A DNA stretch of 64,000 nucleotides from Bacteroidales bacterium M3 (GCA_001689445.1 LUJN01000008.1:28697-92696), one strand, 5' to 3'. Counted from the stretch's first letter, positions 32,601 through 41,892 are shown. Program-made: numbers and translations. The notes: generated by a model not told the origin, from the sequence alone.

Positions 32601-35573
32601 CGACACGGCAGGGCGCCCATGGGCGAGGTCGGCGAGCGCGGGGGTGATATAGATGGTGTGTTCCACGGTCTTGCCACCGTCGGATGCCGCAATCCTATAC
32701 ATCCCGACGGTCGTGCCATCGACACGGGGCGATCCGACAGCCACGCCGTTGATTGTCCACACGACATCGCCATCAAACTTCTCGCCGTACTGGTCTACCG
32801 CGTCAAGGGTGAAGTCCACGGGGTTGCCCTTCTCGACATAACGGGTTACCGGAAGTATAGCCCCCGATTCAAGGCGTGCGGGCGCATTGACCGAGACGGT
32901 CATCGTCGCGGTCAACGTCTTGCCGGCGGCATTGCACGTGGCCGTCACATCAGTTGACGAGCCAAGAGGAGCGGCGGGGTTGACAGTGAAAGTCCCGTCA
33001 CTGCCGATAGAGCCGACAGCGGGATTGGCAACCGTCCATGCGACCTTTGCCCCGTCGACTGTGGCACCATACTGGTCAAGGACTGTGGCCGAAAGGAGAG
33101 ACGCGTCAAGAAAACGGCACCCCTTTTCCGAACTTATCTCTATTTCCGAAGCCGCGGCAGCCTCGGTAAATGCCGTGAACTTACGCGAGGGCGCCTTGAC
33201 GCTCTTGATAAGTGCCCCGTCACGGTAGAAGTTGACCGTGCGCTCCTCACCGGGGTTGTATACGATATAAGAATACTCGCCGGCGGCGTTGACAAATGCA
33301 TTGGCCGAGGGAATATCGGCATTTACCGACGTATCAATCTCGCCATATGTGCGATGGGAGTGGATTATGTAATAGGAGATATGCCCTGTCGATATATTGG
33401 TGGCTATGCCAAGTCCCTCGTCATAGGCACGGTCAAATATAGCCGCCGCCTCGTCGGGAAGGGCTCGCTGCATGTAGGCGAGCGTCACGTTCCCCCAATC
33501 ATTGGCGGCAAGGCGTTCCACCTTGTTGCCGCCAGGGTCTATGCCGTCCTCAAACCAACTGTGATTCCATCCCGGGCTTGCCATCAGGTCGTCGTAGGCC
33601 CACTTCACGAAGTCGCGGTCCCATGACAGGTAGTCGAGAGCCGGCGATATAGGCATCCACTGGATACCGTGCATGAACAGCGGGTCGCCGCCAAACCATG
33701 TCCACCAACCGATACCCTTGCAGGTTATATTGCTGTTATAGGGCGACTTGTAGAGTGTGTAGTCGTAGTTGCCACCCTCGCCATGCTTGTCAAAGCGCGA
33801 GTCGACGTCAAACCAATATTCCCTTGTGGCACGTGCCTCTGTCGACCATCCGAAGATGCCTGCATCACGCATCTCCTTGTCGCCGAGAGCCACGCCGAGC
33901 AGATAGACACCTCCCCAGCCCTGCATAGACTCGGACGTTGATTCCTGGCCGTTGCCGTTGGAATTTCCCTGGTCGCCGAGACCGCCGGCATAGCTGTGCC
34001 CCACCCATGGATCCATCGTGCGCAGGAACGGATAACGCTTGTCCTCGCGCTGCCAGTTGGCATAATCCTTGGCTATCTCGCGCAACATCGGGCCATATGC
34101 GTTTTTGAAATCCTCATCGACCATGCATAGCAACGCACCGGCGAGGGTGAAGTAACCATAGTGGAAATGGTGGTCATTGAACGTGTCGGAGTCATAGCTC
34201 GTGGCCTGTCCCACGAGACCGCCCCAACGCGGGTAGCGGGCAAAGAACACGTTTTTCTCACCGGGAGTGTATGTGAGCCAGTCCACGAGCTTGGCTTTCA
34301 ACTTGTCGCGCGACATCTCGAACAGCTCCCGGTTGCCGAGCTGGAGGGCGAATGTCATGTTGAGAGCCATCTGGGTCAACCCCTTGCCACCCCAATAGGT
34401 ATCGTTGCCGAAAGCCCCATTGAGCGCATAGTTGCGCATCAGTGTCTCCATCACCTCGGGACGGAAAGGATTGGGCTTAGAGGCATCGGCCTGCGGAGTG
34501 CCGTACCACGGGAGCATCCCCGCAAACTTATGGGCGAATGTGAACTCGCGTCCCGATGCCATCTTCATCGTGCCTCGGGGGGTGAGGTAGGTGTCGGTAG
34601 AGAAAGATGGCATACGCAATGCCCCTTTGTAGGCATGGGGGAGAAATCCCTGGAGCACGTCGCCACGCGAGCCGTCGGCGAGGCTGACAGCATCCACGCG
34701 CCACGTCGAGGCAATCTCGCCACGCCTCTCGTCATACGACCAGTCAACCCGTGTGTCTCGGGGGACATTGAGGGCCACTTCGGCATATTCTTCCAAATGA
34801 GCCATTGTGGGCAGCAACGCTACCACCATATACCCTACCTTGTCGCCGTCAATGGCAAGAGTGCGACCGTCAAGCGAGAGGCGGCAGCCTTTGGGGAAGA
34901 ATAGCCCGTAGCAGTCATCGCCTATTTTCACGCCGATTGAACTGTCTGAATGATACGGTAGCATACGCGGCGTCACCTGACGGCCGGCCGCGCTGTAGAA
35001 CTCGACATCATCGCTCATCACAATACGTGGGGCGATATTCTCAAGCTCAATCCATGTGAACGGCATACCGTGAGCAAGCGTGGTCTTCATCCGGCTCTTG
35101 CCCGAGGCGTCAGCCATAAGCATCTCCACGTCCCAATCGTGCCACGAGTCGGCGATGGCACTCACAGCACGGAATCCCTCACCGCGCACCTCCATCGACG
35201 TGCGCCACTTGACCTCCGTCCCGTTCTCATTCCAGTAGGTCGGGTAGTTGACCGTGACCCCGGTCTCGGAGGGATGCACCATCGCGGGATAGCTCCACAG
35301 TGCGTCGGCAAACGGGGCGTTAATAAGCCCCGTCCACCAGTCATTGGTGGGGATAGGCTCACCGTCACGCTCGGTGACCCACAGTTTTTTTGTCTGCATA
35401 AACGTGCTCAGGTCGCCGCCATGAGCATCAGTGCGGCCATTGGCCAACGGCGGGAAAGAGGCATAGCTGCCCCGTCCCACCTGCACCGAGGTTTGCGCCG
35501 ATAGCGTCAGACCGACGGCAGCGGCCAAACCCACAACAGATTGTCTCCTCAATGTATCAAGAAAATGTGTCAT
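29661..35573 (-). CDS. Secreted multi-domain GH81 endo-beta-1,3-glucanase with discoidin (F5/8C) and Ig-like domains, T9SS substrate
   Basis: Cleaves beta-1,3-glucans (fungal walls, curdlan, laminarin). About 1970 residues. Signal peptide 1-26 (ending LSAQ). The GH81 catalytic region spans about 40-760: FNDHHFHYGY near residue 467 holds the catalytic Asp region, and GQESTSESMQGW near 543 holds the glutamates of the active site. Then Big_2-like Ig domains, F5/8 type C domains at about 980-1130, 1314-1450 and 1550-1690 (each NxALGRP...RWG/A...), further Ig segments, and a C-terminal T9SS sorting domain (VYTIDGRPVRL...LPAGLYIVGNAKLYVK). The start at 35573 is downstream of a promoter; the longer ORF from 35618 begins upstream of it. 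No SusC/SusD genes are nearby. Confidence 0.93.
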   Translation of the reverse strand: MTHFLDTLRRQSVVGLAAAVGLTLSAQTSVQVGRGSYASFPPLANGRTDAHGGDLSTFMQTKKLWVTERDGEPIPTNDWWTGLINAPFADALWSYPAMVHPSETGVTVNYPTYWNENGTEVKWRTSMEVRGEGFRAVSAIADSWHDWDVEMLMADASGKSRMKTTLAHGMPFTWIELENIAPRIVMSDDVEFYSAAGRQVTPRMLPYHSDSSIGVKIGDDCYGLFFPKGCRLSLDGRTLAIDGDKVGYMVVALLPTMAHLEEYAEVALNVPRDTRVDWSYDERRGEIASTWRVDAVSLADGSRGDVLQGFLPHAYKGALRMPSFSTDTYLTPRGTMKMASGREFTFAHKFAGMLPWYGTPQADASKPNPFRPEVMETLMRNYALNGAFGNDTYWGGKGLTQMALNMTFALQLGNRELFEMSRDKLKAKLVDWLTYTPGEKNVFFARYPRWGGLVGQATSYDSDTFNDHHFHYGYFTLAGALLCMVDEDFKNAYGPMLREIAKDYANWQREDKRYPFLRTMDPWVGHSYAGGLGDQGNSNGNGQESTSESMQGWGGVYLLGVALGDKEMRDAGIFGWSTEARATREYWFDVDSRFDKHGEGGNYDYTLYKSPYNSNITCKGIGWWTWFGGDPLFMHGIQWMPISPALDYLSWDRDFVKWAYDDLMASPGWNHSWFEDGIDPGGNKVERLAANDWGNVTLAYMQRALPDEAAAIFDRAYDEGLGIATNISTGHISYYIIHSHRTYGEIDTSVNADIPSANAFVNAAGEYSYIVYNPGEERTVNFYRDGALIKSVKAPSRKFTAFTEAAAASEIEISSEKGCRFLDASLLSATVLDQYGATVDGAKVAWTVANPAVGSIGSDGTFTVNPAAPLGSSTDVTATCNAAGKTLTATMTVSVNAPARLESGAILPVTRYVEKGNPVDFTLDAVDQYGEKFDGDVVWTINGVAVGSPRVDGTTVGMYRIAASDGGKTVEHTIYITPALADLAHGRPAVSSSEENAGTLTANVNDGDATTRWGSAHRDGEWIYVDLGKDCILTRVAVNWEAAYASEYLIQLASDGVAMEKYTGNYFAGTKTVDVPAEASWQTLASVTGVSSAGVKTTAVDGTGRYLRIKSLKRGSAYGTSILELNVHGVPADAAATDAIGIDIISPEASVDEDKTLAFSAVAYNLAGEQVSTPVEWSVSSGSITSDGVFTPAGYGEATVTATTPAGFSASRTVMVNEVVRLASLDVTPASLTIVEGDKATFTASGLDQFGGEYPLSESLRAEVLVDGIPSDGVEVNIAESHVKGLRNGSYIVRLTSGDVSVDIPVEVAALSEVNIALGRPATAGSGDNPSAVFDGNAETRWQAAPGQPQWIAVELDGLYAVNRFFLRWEGAFAERYHIEVSSDGVNWATAAANTTAPSQAANLCQRLEIEAVPARYVRVVPDELNDYGRLYGMSLFEVEVYASARLDSDDNEAPVIGNADFSVEGSTLTVNAVASDNSGYVTYSLVATGVSAVDAPEFTASVISRTGIPVTLTLPLSDECSSYRCVLTVSDASGNSASVNRDVTVSGGSLVGVNLALGRPVETSSNENAGLSGANAVDGNTATKWGSKFEDNQWLMVDLEGVYNINRIVITTTDAGAYARKALIEYSVDGNKWETLTTRERDGIGVDEIPVNDVKMRYLRYTGIERSSQYGTTLSELEVYGDRRMLSVISSDRGTLRLSGAWDDAIFSSLDNEGVTGYDLLGVTDIPASISVANPNCVIYTPVNVDADCNVAVVNGTEAVATTFTMRDSHDFHLAMDVKVTGDVRFIPTDASDAMALTLPFDFVPTGGATAYCFFSLSDTNAAFTPCQRVNANTPFLLLSTPGAPVTSSDVTLKAVPDVIKSGLHEGVYRGETVEDAMTFDGATRRFVPSVDGRINPFGTFLYTGNDTPRDVTLNTSTLMDIIGCDPNTRVSVYTIDGRPVRLNVEASEATRNLPAGLYIVGNAKLYVK

Positions 35574-35593
35574 ATCATGATTGGTTTTACCCG

Positions 35594-35601
35594 CAAAGAT
35601 A
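35594..35601 (-). promoter_or_regulatory. Promoter of the GH81 gene (TATCTTTG)
   Basis: Minus-strand TATCTTTG, 20 bp before the ATG at 35573, giving a very short leader. Confidence 0.7.
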
Positions 35602-35714
35602 CCTCGCCGCCCCGACATCCCCCGCCTAATAGCGGCTCACGGTAAACATTTGGGCTACAAACCTCCTATCCTCCAGTCATTTACGTAATTCCTAAAGTAG
35701 TTATCATAGAATCA

Positions 35715-35782
35715 ATCTTAAAATAAAATGCACTGTGTGAGTGCAGAAAATGGCGGTTTTCTGCACTCACACAGTGCATTTT
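35715..35782 (-). terminator. 26-bp perfect hairpin after the aspartate decarboxylase
   Basis: 35725-35750 and 35757-35782 are exact inverse complements with a 6-base loop; on the minus strand it is followed by TTTTATTTTAAG. It acts as a terminator for the AspT/AspD unit. A 26-bp perfect stem is far longer than most terminators, and the core TGCACTGTGTGAGTGCA is itself near-palindromic. Confidence 0.75.
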
Positions 35783-35806
35783 TAGGATTATAGGGTTATT
35801 TCAGAG

Positions 35807-37450
35807 CTATTTTGAGGCTTTTGAGGCTTTCCATTCGTCGGCAAACTGGTTGAGAATCTGACGGATGTTGGCTCCGAGGCGCACGTAATCCTCCTCGTTG
35901 AGATTGGCGAGGGAGACGCGGATGCTCCAGCGCGGGCCGTCGAAACCGTCGCCGTTGAGGACAACGCTGCCGGTCTCGGAGGCGAGCCGGAACACTGTCG
36001 ACAACGGGCTGTAGGTCTTGTCGATATAGTCGGCAAACTCCTGTCCGTAGAGTTTCTTGGCCCATACCATCATGTCTATCTCGGAATAATAGTCGGCACG
36101 CAGCGGGTCGGCAGGCATCTCGAAACCGAAGTTCTTCCACAGCGCGTCGTAACGGTCGTGGATAAGCTTAATCATACGCTTGTGGTAAGCTCCCTCCTTG
36201 TCAAGCAGCGAGCCGAGGGCGAAGAACGACATCTGTATCTGCTGGGGCGTAGACAGACCGGCGGTGTGGTTGAGTGCGATGAGACGGCTCTCGGCCACCA
36301 TGCGGTCGATAAACTTCAACCCCGGCACATCGAGCGTCAACGAGCCGTAACGTGCCTCAAGCTGCTGCTTGCGGTCGTCGGGCAGTCTCTTGATCAGGTC
36401 ATCGAAAACATTGTTATCGCTGACGGCAGTGACTGCGAGACGCCAACCGGTGGCACCAAAGTACTTGGAGAACGAATAGCAGGACATTGCATTGTAGGGC
36501 AGGTCGGCGATAAGACTGCGGTAGCCCTCCACAAAAGTGCCGTAAACGTCATCGGTAAGAATCATCAGGTCGGGGTTGGCCTTGACGACATCCTGAATGG
36601 CCTTTACCGTGGCGGCATCTATGGCATAGCTTGGGGGATTGGAGGGATTGGTGACAAAGAGCATCTTGTATTTCTTGTCCTTGAGCTGCTCGATGTCGGC
36701 GGGGTCGTACTGCCATGTGTGCATCCCGTCCTTGTCCATGACATCCGCTTTGATGTTGAGTACCTTGTACTCAAAGTCGCTCAACTGCGGAATCTCGATA
36801 TATGGGGTGAACACCGGGACCATGATGGCTATGGCATCCCCCTTGTTGAGCAGGAAGTTGCTGCGGAGCACGTCAAAGGCATAGCACATGCCCGCTGTCG
36901 AACCCTCGACGGCAAATAGGTCAAATGTCACATCCTTGGGAGGATTGCCGGCACATATAGCCCAGTCGATATATTTGCGGGTGATACGCTGGGTGTAGTC
37001 GAGGATGCGCGGGGGCACGGGATAATTGTCGCCAAGAATGCCCGAGGCCCACTCCTCGATTAGCGCGTCGGAATCGGCCGACAGCTCTTCAAGGCAATAC
37101 TCATAGGAGCGACGCAGCATGTCGACACCCGGCATAGAGGCATTCTCACGCATCCAGGTCTCGAAACGCACCGAAATGCCATCCTGCTTGGGGACGCCGG
37201 CAATGCCCTCGGGCATACTGAACGTGCGTGTGGCCTCGGTCATGGCAAACTGACCAAAGGCGAAAAATGCATTGCGCGCCTCGGTGGCGATCCAGTTGGG
37301 GTTGCCTCGCCCGGCGTTGAGGAGTATATGGGCCGATTTCTTGACCTTCTCGTCGGCCATCGCTATGATACGCCCTTTGAGTTCAAACGGAGACAGTTTG
37401 GAAAGCTCCGCGTCAACAGGTGAATTGATAAGATTGTCCATAATATTCAA
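35807..37450 (-). CDS. aspD: Bifunctional aspartate aminotransferase / L-aspartate 4-decarboxylase
   Basis: PLP enzyme that converts L-aspartate to L-alanine and CO2. 547 residues, the length of AspD rather than ordinary aminotransferases (~400). Family features: ILLNAGRGNPNW (N-terminal substrate loop), DLFAVEGSTAGMCYAF, LFVTNPSNPPSYAID, ILTDDVYGTFVEGYRS and the PLP lysine in SFSKYFGATGWRLAV (about 330), plus the C-terminal arginine in GPRWSIRVSLAN. Just downstream (47 bp) of aspT in the same direction, so the two work as one module: aspartate enters, is decarboxylated with proton use, and alanine leaves. Confidence 0.95.
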   Translation of the reverse strand: MNIMDNLINSPVDAELSKLSPFELKGRIIAMADEKVKKSAHILLNAGRGNPNWIATEARNAFFAFGQFAMTEATRTFSMPEGIAGVPKQDGISVRFETWMRENASMPGVDMLRRSYEYCLEELSADSDALIEEWASGILGDNYPVPPRILDYTQRITRKYIDWAICAGNPPKDVTFDLFAVEGSTAGMCYAFDVLRSNFLLNKGDAIAIMVPVFTPYIEIPQLSDFEYKVLNIKADVMDKDGMHTWQYDPADIEQLKDKKYKMLFVTNPSNPPSYAIDAATVKAIQDVVKANPDLMILTDDVYGTFVEGYRSLIADLPYNAMSCYSFSKYFGATGWRLAVTAVSDNNVFDDLIKRLPDDRKQQLEARYGSLTLDVPGLKFIDRMVAESRLIALNHTAGLSTPQQIQMSFFALGSLLDKEGAYHKRMIKLIHDRYDALWKNFGFEMPADPLRADYYSEIDMMVWAKKLYGQEFADYIDKTYSPLSTVFRLASETGSVVLNGDGFDGPRWSIRVSLANLNEEDYVRLGANIRQILNQFADEWKASKASK

Positions 37451-37497
37451 TGGTTAATATAGTTGTCAGATTATAATTTGATTATATCGAGAACCCT

Positions 37498-39213
37498 CTA
37501 TGAGCACATCATCACTATCGCCACGCCCGACAATATCAGCAACGTATTGCCGACGGCATAGGTGACGGCATATCCCATGGCGGGAACCGAGCTGTGCAGG
37601 TTCTCCTCCAATGCGCCCAGAGAGGCAGTCGTGGTACGCGCTCCGGCCACACACCCGAGTGCTGTTCCGGCAGGGAATTTGAACACGTAGCGGGCAAGCA
37701 GTATGCCCAGGAGTATAGGCACGGCGGTCGCTATGGCACCCCACAGGAAAACCATGAACCCGATGCGTTGGAATCCCTCGATGAAATGCGGGCCACATTC
37801 AAGCCCGATACAGGCTATGAACATGTTAAGTCCGAGGTCGCGGAACACCCACACGGCCGAGGCCGGTATCTGCCCGTAGTCGGGATGCTTGCTGTGCCAC
37901 CACCCGCACACGAGGCCCATGATGAGTACGCCTCCGGAGACCGTGAGCGACACAGGCACATTGCCGGCCTTGAACGACAGCACGCCTATGATGCCGCCGA
38001 TAAGGATGCCGAGCGCAAGAAAGATGATATCGGACGCCGTTGTCTGCACCGACGACTTGCCTATCTCCTTTGAGGCCGTCTCCACGTCATACGGCAGGCC
38101 GACGAGCGTAATCATATCGCCGCCATTTATTACCGTATTCTCACGCACAGGCAGGGTAATGGTCTGCTGACGCTTGATTTCACGGATGCTGACACCGTGC
38201 ATGAATGGCATGGCAAGAAGCTCCTTCACCGTCTTGCCGTCGACATTTTTCGTAGCCGCCATAGTGGGGGAAACACGTATGGCAAACGTGAGGAGCGCCG
38301 GGTCGCGGACTTCGGGACCTATCCAAGCCTCCTCGCCGATTATGCTCTCACGGCGGCCGCTGAGCACCACCTCGTCATCCTTGTATATCATCTGATTGCC
38401 TTTGGGTGTGTCAATGATGGCCCCGTTGTGACGTATGCGGTCGACAAAAAGCCTGCGCCCCTGCGAAAGGACGTAATTCTCAAATTCAGAAACTTTCCGG
38501 CCTGTGCCAAACCAATCGTTTGTGACCTTATAGCACCGGAATGACACTTCACGCATCGAGGACGCATAGCCGGGCTGATCCACGAGAGTCTCACCCATCT
38601 TGGCCTCCTCGTCCTGACACTCTTTGCGGCACTTTGCCAGGCCCCCCATCATACTCGGGCCGACAAAGGCGATAATCCACGCTGATCCGGCTGTACCGAA
38701 CACATAGGCCACGGCATAAATAACGGGGATTATATCATACATCGACTGCTTGGTGGCATCCGGTATGGAAAGTCCTGATATGGTATCCTGCCCGACACCG
38801 ATCACAGCCGAGATAGTCTGTGCGCCCGCAAACAGGCCGACCGCACCGCCGGCGTCATATCCGGCGAGCTTGGCACATACCCAGGTAGCTACAAGGCAAC
38901 ATGCGCACATAGCCACGGCAAAGAGCACCTGCGGCAATCCCGTTTTCTTGAAACTGCGGAAAAACTGGGGACCGACACTGTAGCCGATGGAGAATAGGAA
39001 CAACAGGAAAAACACATTCTTCATCGGGGGAAGCACCTTGACCTCCGGAAAGATGATACCGACCACGATACCGACGAGCAGGACGCTCGTCACCGTACCG
39101 AGGGCCAGCATCTTATACTTCAGTTTCCCGAGAAGATAACCCAGACACAGCGTGAGGAATATCGCCATGGACGGATTATTTACAAAAAACGGAACGATGT
39201 GATTGTGCCACAT
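37498..39213 (-). CDS. aspT: Aspartate:alanine antiporter
   Basis: Exchanges external aspartate for internal alanine, an electrogenic swap that with AspD generates proton-motive force and raises internal pH. 571 residues: about five membrane segments, a central soluble region of two TrkA_C (RCK_C-like) domains (about 200-375), and about five more segments, the layout of the AAE transporter family. The GARTTTASLGAL motif near the C-terminus and GAQTISAVIGVGQDTIS in the first half are the paired family signatures. First gene of the aspT-aspD unit. No TAnnTTTG promoter was found in the ~220-bp gap. Confidence 0.95.
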   Translation of the reverse strand: MWHNHIVPFFVNNPSMAIFLTLCLGYLLGKLKYKMLALGTVTSVLLVGIVVGIIFPEVKVLPPMKNVFFLLFLFSIGYSVGPQFFRSFKKTGLPQVLFAVAMCACCLVATWVCAKLAGYDAGGAVGLFAGAQTISAVIGVGQDTISGLSIPDATKQSMYDIIPVIYAVAYVFGTAGSAWIIAFVGPSMMGGLAKCRKECQDEEAKMGETLVDQPGYASSMREVSFRCYKVTNDWFGTGRKVSEFENYVLSQGRRLFVDRIRHNGAIIDTPKGNQMIYKDDEVVLSGRRESIIGEEAWIGPEVRDPALLTFAIRVSPTMAATKNVDGKTVKELLAMPFMHGVSIREIKRQQTITLPVRENTVINGGDMITLVGLPYDVETASKEIGKSSVQTTASDIIFLALGILIGGIIGVLSFKAGNVPVSLTVSGGVLIMGLVCGWWHSKHPDYGQIPASAVWVFRDLGLNMFIACIGLECGPHFIEGFQRIGFMVFLWGAIATAVPILLGILLARYVFKFPAGTALGCVAGARTTTASLGALEENLHSSVPAMGYAVTYAVGNTLLILSGVAIVMMCS

Positions 39214-39395
39214 AAAGTTTAAGTTTTAATTATTTAGGAATATCTTGTATCCGTAAACCGTCAGAAATCCCGTATTTGACACCAAGAAATCTTAAATAAG
39301 AACATCTGTCCAAGAAAATAAGTTTTACGGATTGCCCATTTGTCCACGATTGTCCCCATGCGAGAGGACGGTATCGGAAACGCCCTACAATCAGT

Positions 39396-39403
39396 TAGAT
39401 TTG
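39396..39403 (+). promoter_or_regulatory. Promoter of the TerL-like module (TAGATTTG)
   Basis: TAGATTTG, 36 bp before the ATG at 39439. It gives the two-gene module its own transcription start. Confidence 0.65.
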
Positions 39404-39438
39404 CAGACCGATAAACCTCAACCATCATCCATATCAAA

Positions 39439-41892
39439 ATGAAAAACACACAATCCACCCTATCCATACGGCCACGCGGGACAGGCGGCGACCGTCCCGA
39501 CGAGCGTACCGCCTCCTCCATGGCCTATGCATCAAGATGCCACAACCTGCGCTGCCACAGTTCGTGCGGCATACGCTACATGGCGCCCGTCGGAGTTCCC
39601 GCGACCCTCGCCGAGACCGACGCCACGCCATTCTTCACCTTTACCGCCGACAATGGCCGCGCGATTCTGCTGCTGCATCGCGGCGAGACACTGATGGCAC
39701 TCGCCGACGGGGAGAAAAGCCCTGCGGTCATCGGCCACATGGACGGACAGCCGCTGTGCGCCATCCAGAGCGGCAACTCCGTCGTGGTGATGACCTCGCG
39801 GGGGCACATGTCGCTGACATACACTGTAGACGGCTCATGGCACGTCGCCGACGAGACAACCGTCCCTGTGATACGGATCATCGCGGGAGAGAGCCGCGAC
39901 TTCGAGAGCATAGTGGCGCCGCGCCAGTTTGCCACACCCTATACACGATGGGGTGGCTCGCTCGATGCCGCCGACATATCGGCCATCACCGCCGACCTCA
40001 TAGGGGCATACAGGGAATGTGTGGCAAAAGCCGCCGAGGCAGGATATTTCCTCCAGCCCGTGGCAGCGTGCTACGCCCTCGACACCACGGACACGGCAGC
40101 AATGTCGGCACCCGTGATGGTCAGTGCCAACGGATTCCAACCCAATGCACCGATAGAGGTCAATGTCGTGGCCAACGGCACCTCCTACGGAGGGATTGCG
40201 GGATATGCGGTGAGGCTGCGCGGCTATCGCATCGCCATGGAGGCTGTCGGGACAAATGACTACAGCACACCGATACACCTGCATCTCTCCCCGCAGTTGC
40301 ATCCCATAGATCCGGAGCGGAACTGCTCCTACCGTACACTGTCGGGAACATCAGGCCCGACCCTGCGACTGTGGCTGCCAGGCACTGCTGAAGGAGGTGC
40401 CATCAGCACATGGCGGTACAGCATGATGCTCGCCGCAGCCGCATCGCGCCTCCGAGGCACGACGACGGTCTATACCCTCAACGTCAAGAATCCGGCAGGC
40501 ATAATAGCCGATGACATACGCCCAGCGGCAGAGAGACAACTCGATGACGAGCTGAGGGGCCTGTCGACATTTCTATCCCGTAAAGCCGACATGGGGCCAT
40601 CAACTTTCATGTGGACGGCTTGGAATGCCGCCGTGGCCCATCCCATCGGCGACACCGTGACATGGGGCAATATATCATCCCACCCCTGTCCCGCCCATCC
40701 GTTGCCCATGTTTGCCGCCACGACCCGTGCCGGAAGCTGGCACGGGTATGTGGCCGTCACACTCGGTCAGGGGCGCGGGCGCGTCGTGTGGAGCGGCGAG
40801 GGGCGCGGGGACACTCCCGACACCCTACAGCCACTGTTGAGCTATCCCGACCCCTCGGCTATAGAGATGACCGTAGCCATATCATCGGGCGACGGGACTG
40901 TCAGGCGCGCCACTTTCCCACTGACACCCGATGAGGGGGGCACGATGGCACTTTACGTGCAGCCCGAGGGGGAGGCAATGTCGCTGCCGGTGGTCGAGGA
41001 GGACTACATCATCCCCGCGATGACCGCGACCGCAGAGCACTATCCCGGGATGATACTGACAGCCTCCATTGACGCCCCGCTGATACCCGTAGCTGCCGTG
41101 ACAGCCGTCGAGGGTGCGGTCACGGCGATATGCCGTCCCGTCAAATCGACCGGGGCGCTCGACTTCACGCGCTCACGTCTCTACCTGTTTGCCACGTCGG
41201 GCATATATCTCCTGTCGGTAAGTTCGGTCGGTGGAGCATTGTCGAGCCGCCGCATCGACCGCCATCCCGTCACGTCATCCGATCATGTCGCCGAAACGCC
41301 CTCAGGCGTCGTGGCCGTATCGGGCAACTCAATGCTGCTTGCCGACGGCAACCGTGTCACGGTGCTGTGCCGGGGGGTCGACTACCGCTCAATCGCCTAC
41401 AATGCGGCGTATGACGAACTGCTTGCCATACGCGCTGACGGCTCACTGACCGCCCGCGACATGACGGGCGGCGACGGGCACTCGCTCGACCTGCGCCCGA
41501 CAGCACTTTACACTGACCACCGGCTGCTGATGACCGCAAGCGGACGCCTGCTTGACGCATCGCGGGAGAGCACTGCGGTCTCAATGCCGGTAGCATGGGA
41601 AGGGGGACTAAGCCAATTCCCATTCGCGCCGCTCGCCGTCAAGGGTGTGGAATGGATCATTGACAGCCGGGAAGCCGACCTGCGGGTGAGGCTGCGTGGC
41701 GCATCGGGTGGCGATGACCCGTTGACACTCTTGGAGCTACATGCCGTCGGCGCGATAAACGCGCCACTGCGGGCGCGTGTCTTTGCCCCATGCCGCGTAC
41801 GGTTGTCGGCATCCATCGAGGGGACAGTCTCCCCCGACATGAGGTTCTACGGCTTGACACTCTATCTGCACACCGCTAAAAAGAACCGATGA
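39439..41892 (+). CDS. Large protein of unknown function, partner of the terminase-like gene
   Basis: 817 residues, no signal peptide or membrane segment. An N-terminal Cys/His-rich patch (RCHNLRCHSSCGIRYMAPVGVP) is followed by repeated short beta segments (FFTFTADNGRAILLLHRGETLMALADG, SLTYTVDGSWHVAD) and, after a helical middle part (about 355-385), more beta repeats (SRLYLFATSGIYLLSVSSV, NSMLLADGNRVTVLCRGVDYRSIAYNAAYDELLAIRADGSL). The pattern suggests beta-propeller-like folds. From memory, large proteins with a similar 'NLR..G..RPVGVP' start sit beside terminase-like genes in Bacteroides; this is not verified. It overlaps the next gene by 4 bp (ATGA). Structural or DNA-packaging partner is a guess. 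Confidence 0.65.
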   Translation: MKNTQSTLSIRPRGTGGDRPDERTASSMAYASRCHNLRCHSSCGIRYMAPVGVPATLAETDATPFFTFTADNGRAILLLHRGETLMALADGEKSPAVIGHMDGQPLCAIQSGNSVVVMTSRGHMSLTYTVDGSWHVADETTVPVIRIIAGESRDFESIVAPRQFATPYTRWGGSLDAADISAITADLIGAYRECVAKAAEAGYFLQPVAACYALDTTDTAAMSAPVMVSANGFQPNAPIEVNVVANGTSYGGIAGYAVRLRGYRIAMEAVGTNDYSTPIHLHLSPQLHPIDPERNCSYRTLSGTSGPTLRLWLPGTAEGGAISTWRYSMMLAAAASRLRGTTTVYTLNVKNPAGIIADDIRPAAERQLDDELRGLSTFLSRKADMGPSTFMWTAWNAAVAHPIGDTVTWGNISSHPCPAHPLPMFAATTRAGSWHGYVAVTLGQGRGRVVWSGEGRGDTPDTLQPLLSYPDPSAIEMTVAISSGDGTVRRATFPLTPDEGGTMALYVQPEGEAMSLPVVEEDYIIPAMTATAEHYPGMILTASIDAPLIPVAAVTAVEGAVTAICRPVKSTGALDFTRSRLYLFATSGIYLLSVSSVGGALSSRRIDRHPVTSSDHVAETPSGVVAVSGNSMLLADGNRVTVLCRGVDYRSIAYNAAYDELLAIRADGSLTARDMTGGDGHSLDLRPTALYTDHRLLMTASGRLLDASRESTAVSMPVAWEGGLSQFPFAPLAVKGVEWIIDSREADLRVRLRGASGGDDPLTLLELHAVGAINAPLRARVFAPCRVRLSASIEGTVSPDMRFYGLTLYLHTAKKNR

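Noticed and set aside
29661..35573. Polysaccharide-utilisation locus
   Set aside because: No SusC, SusD or hybrid sensor gene adjoins the GH81 gene within the window.
35574..35618. N-terminal extension of the GH81 protein from 35618
   Set aside because: The -7 promoter lies inside it, and the signal peptide begins at 35573.
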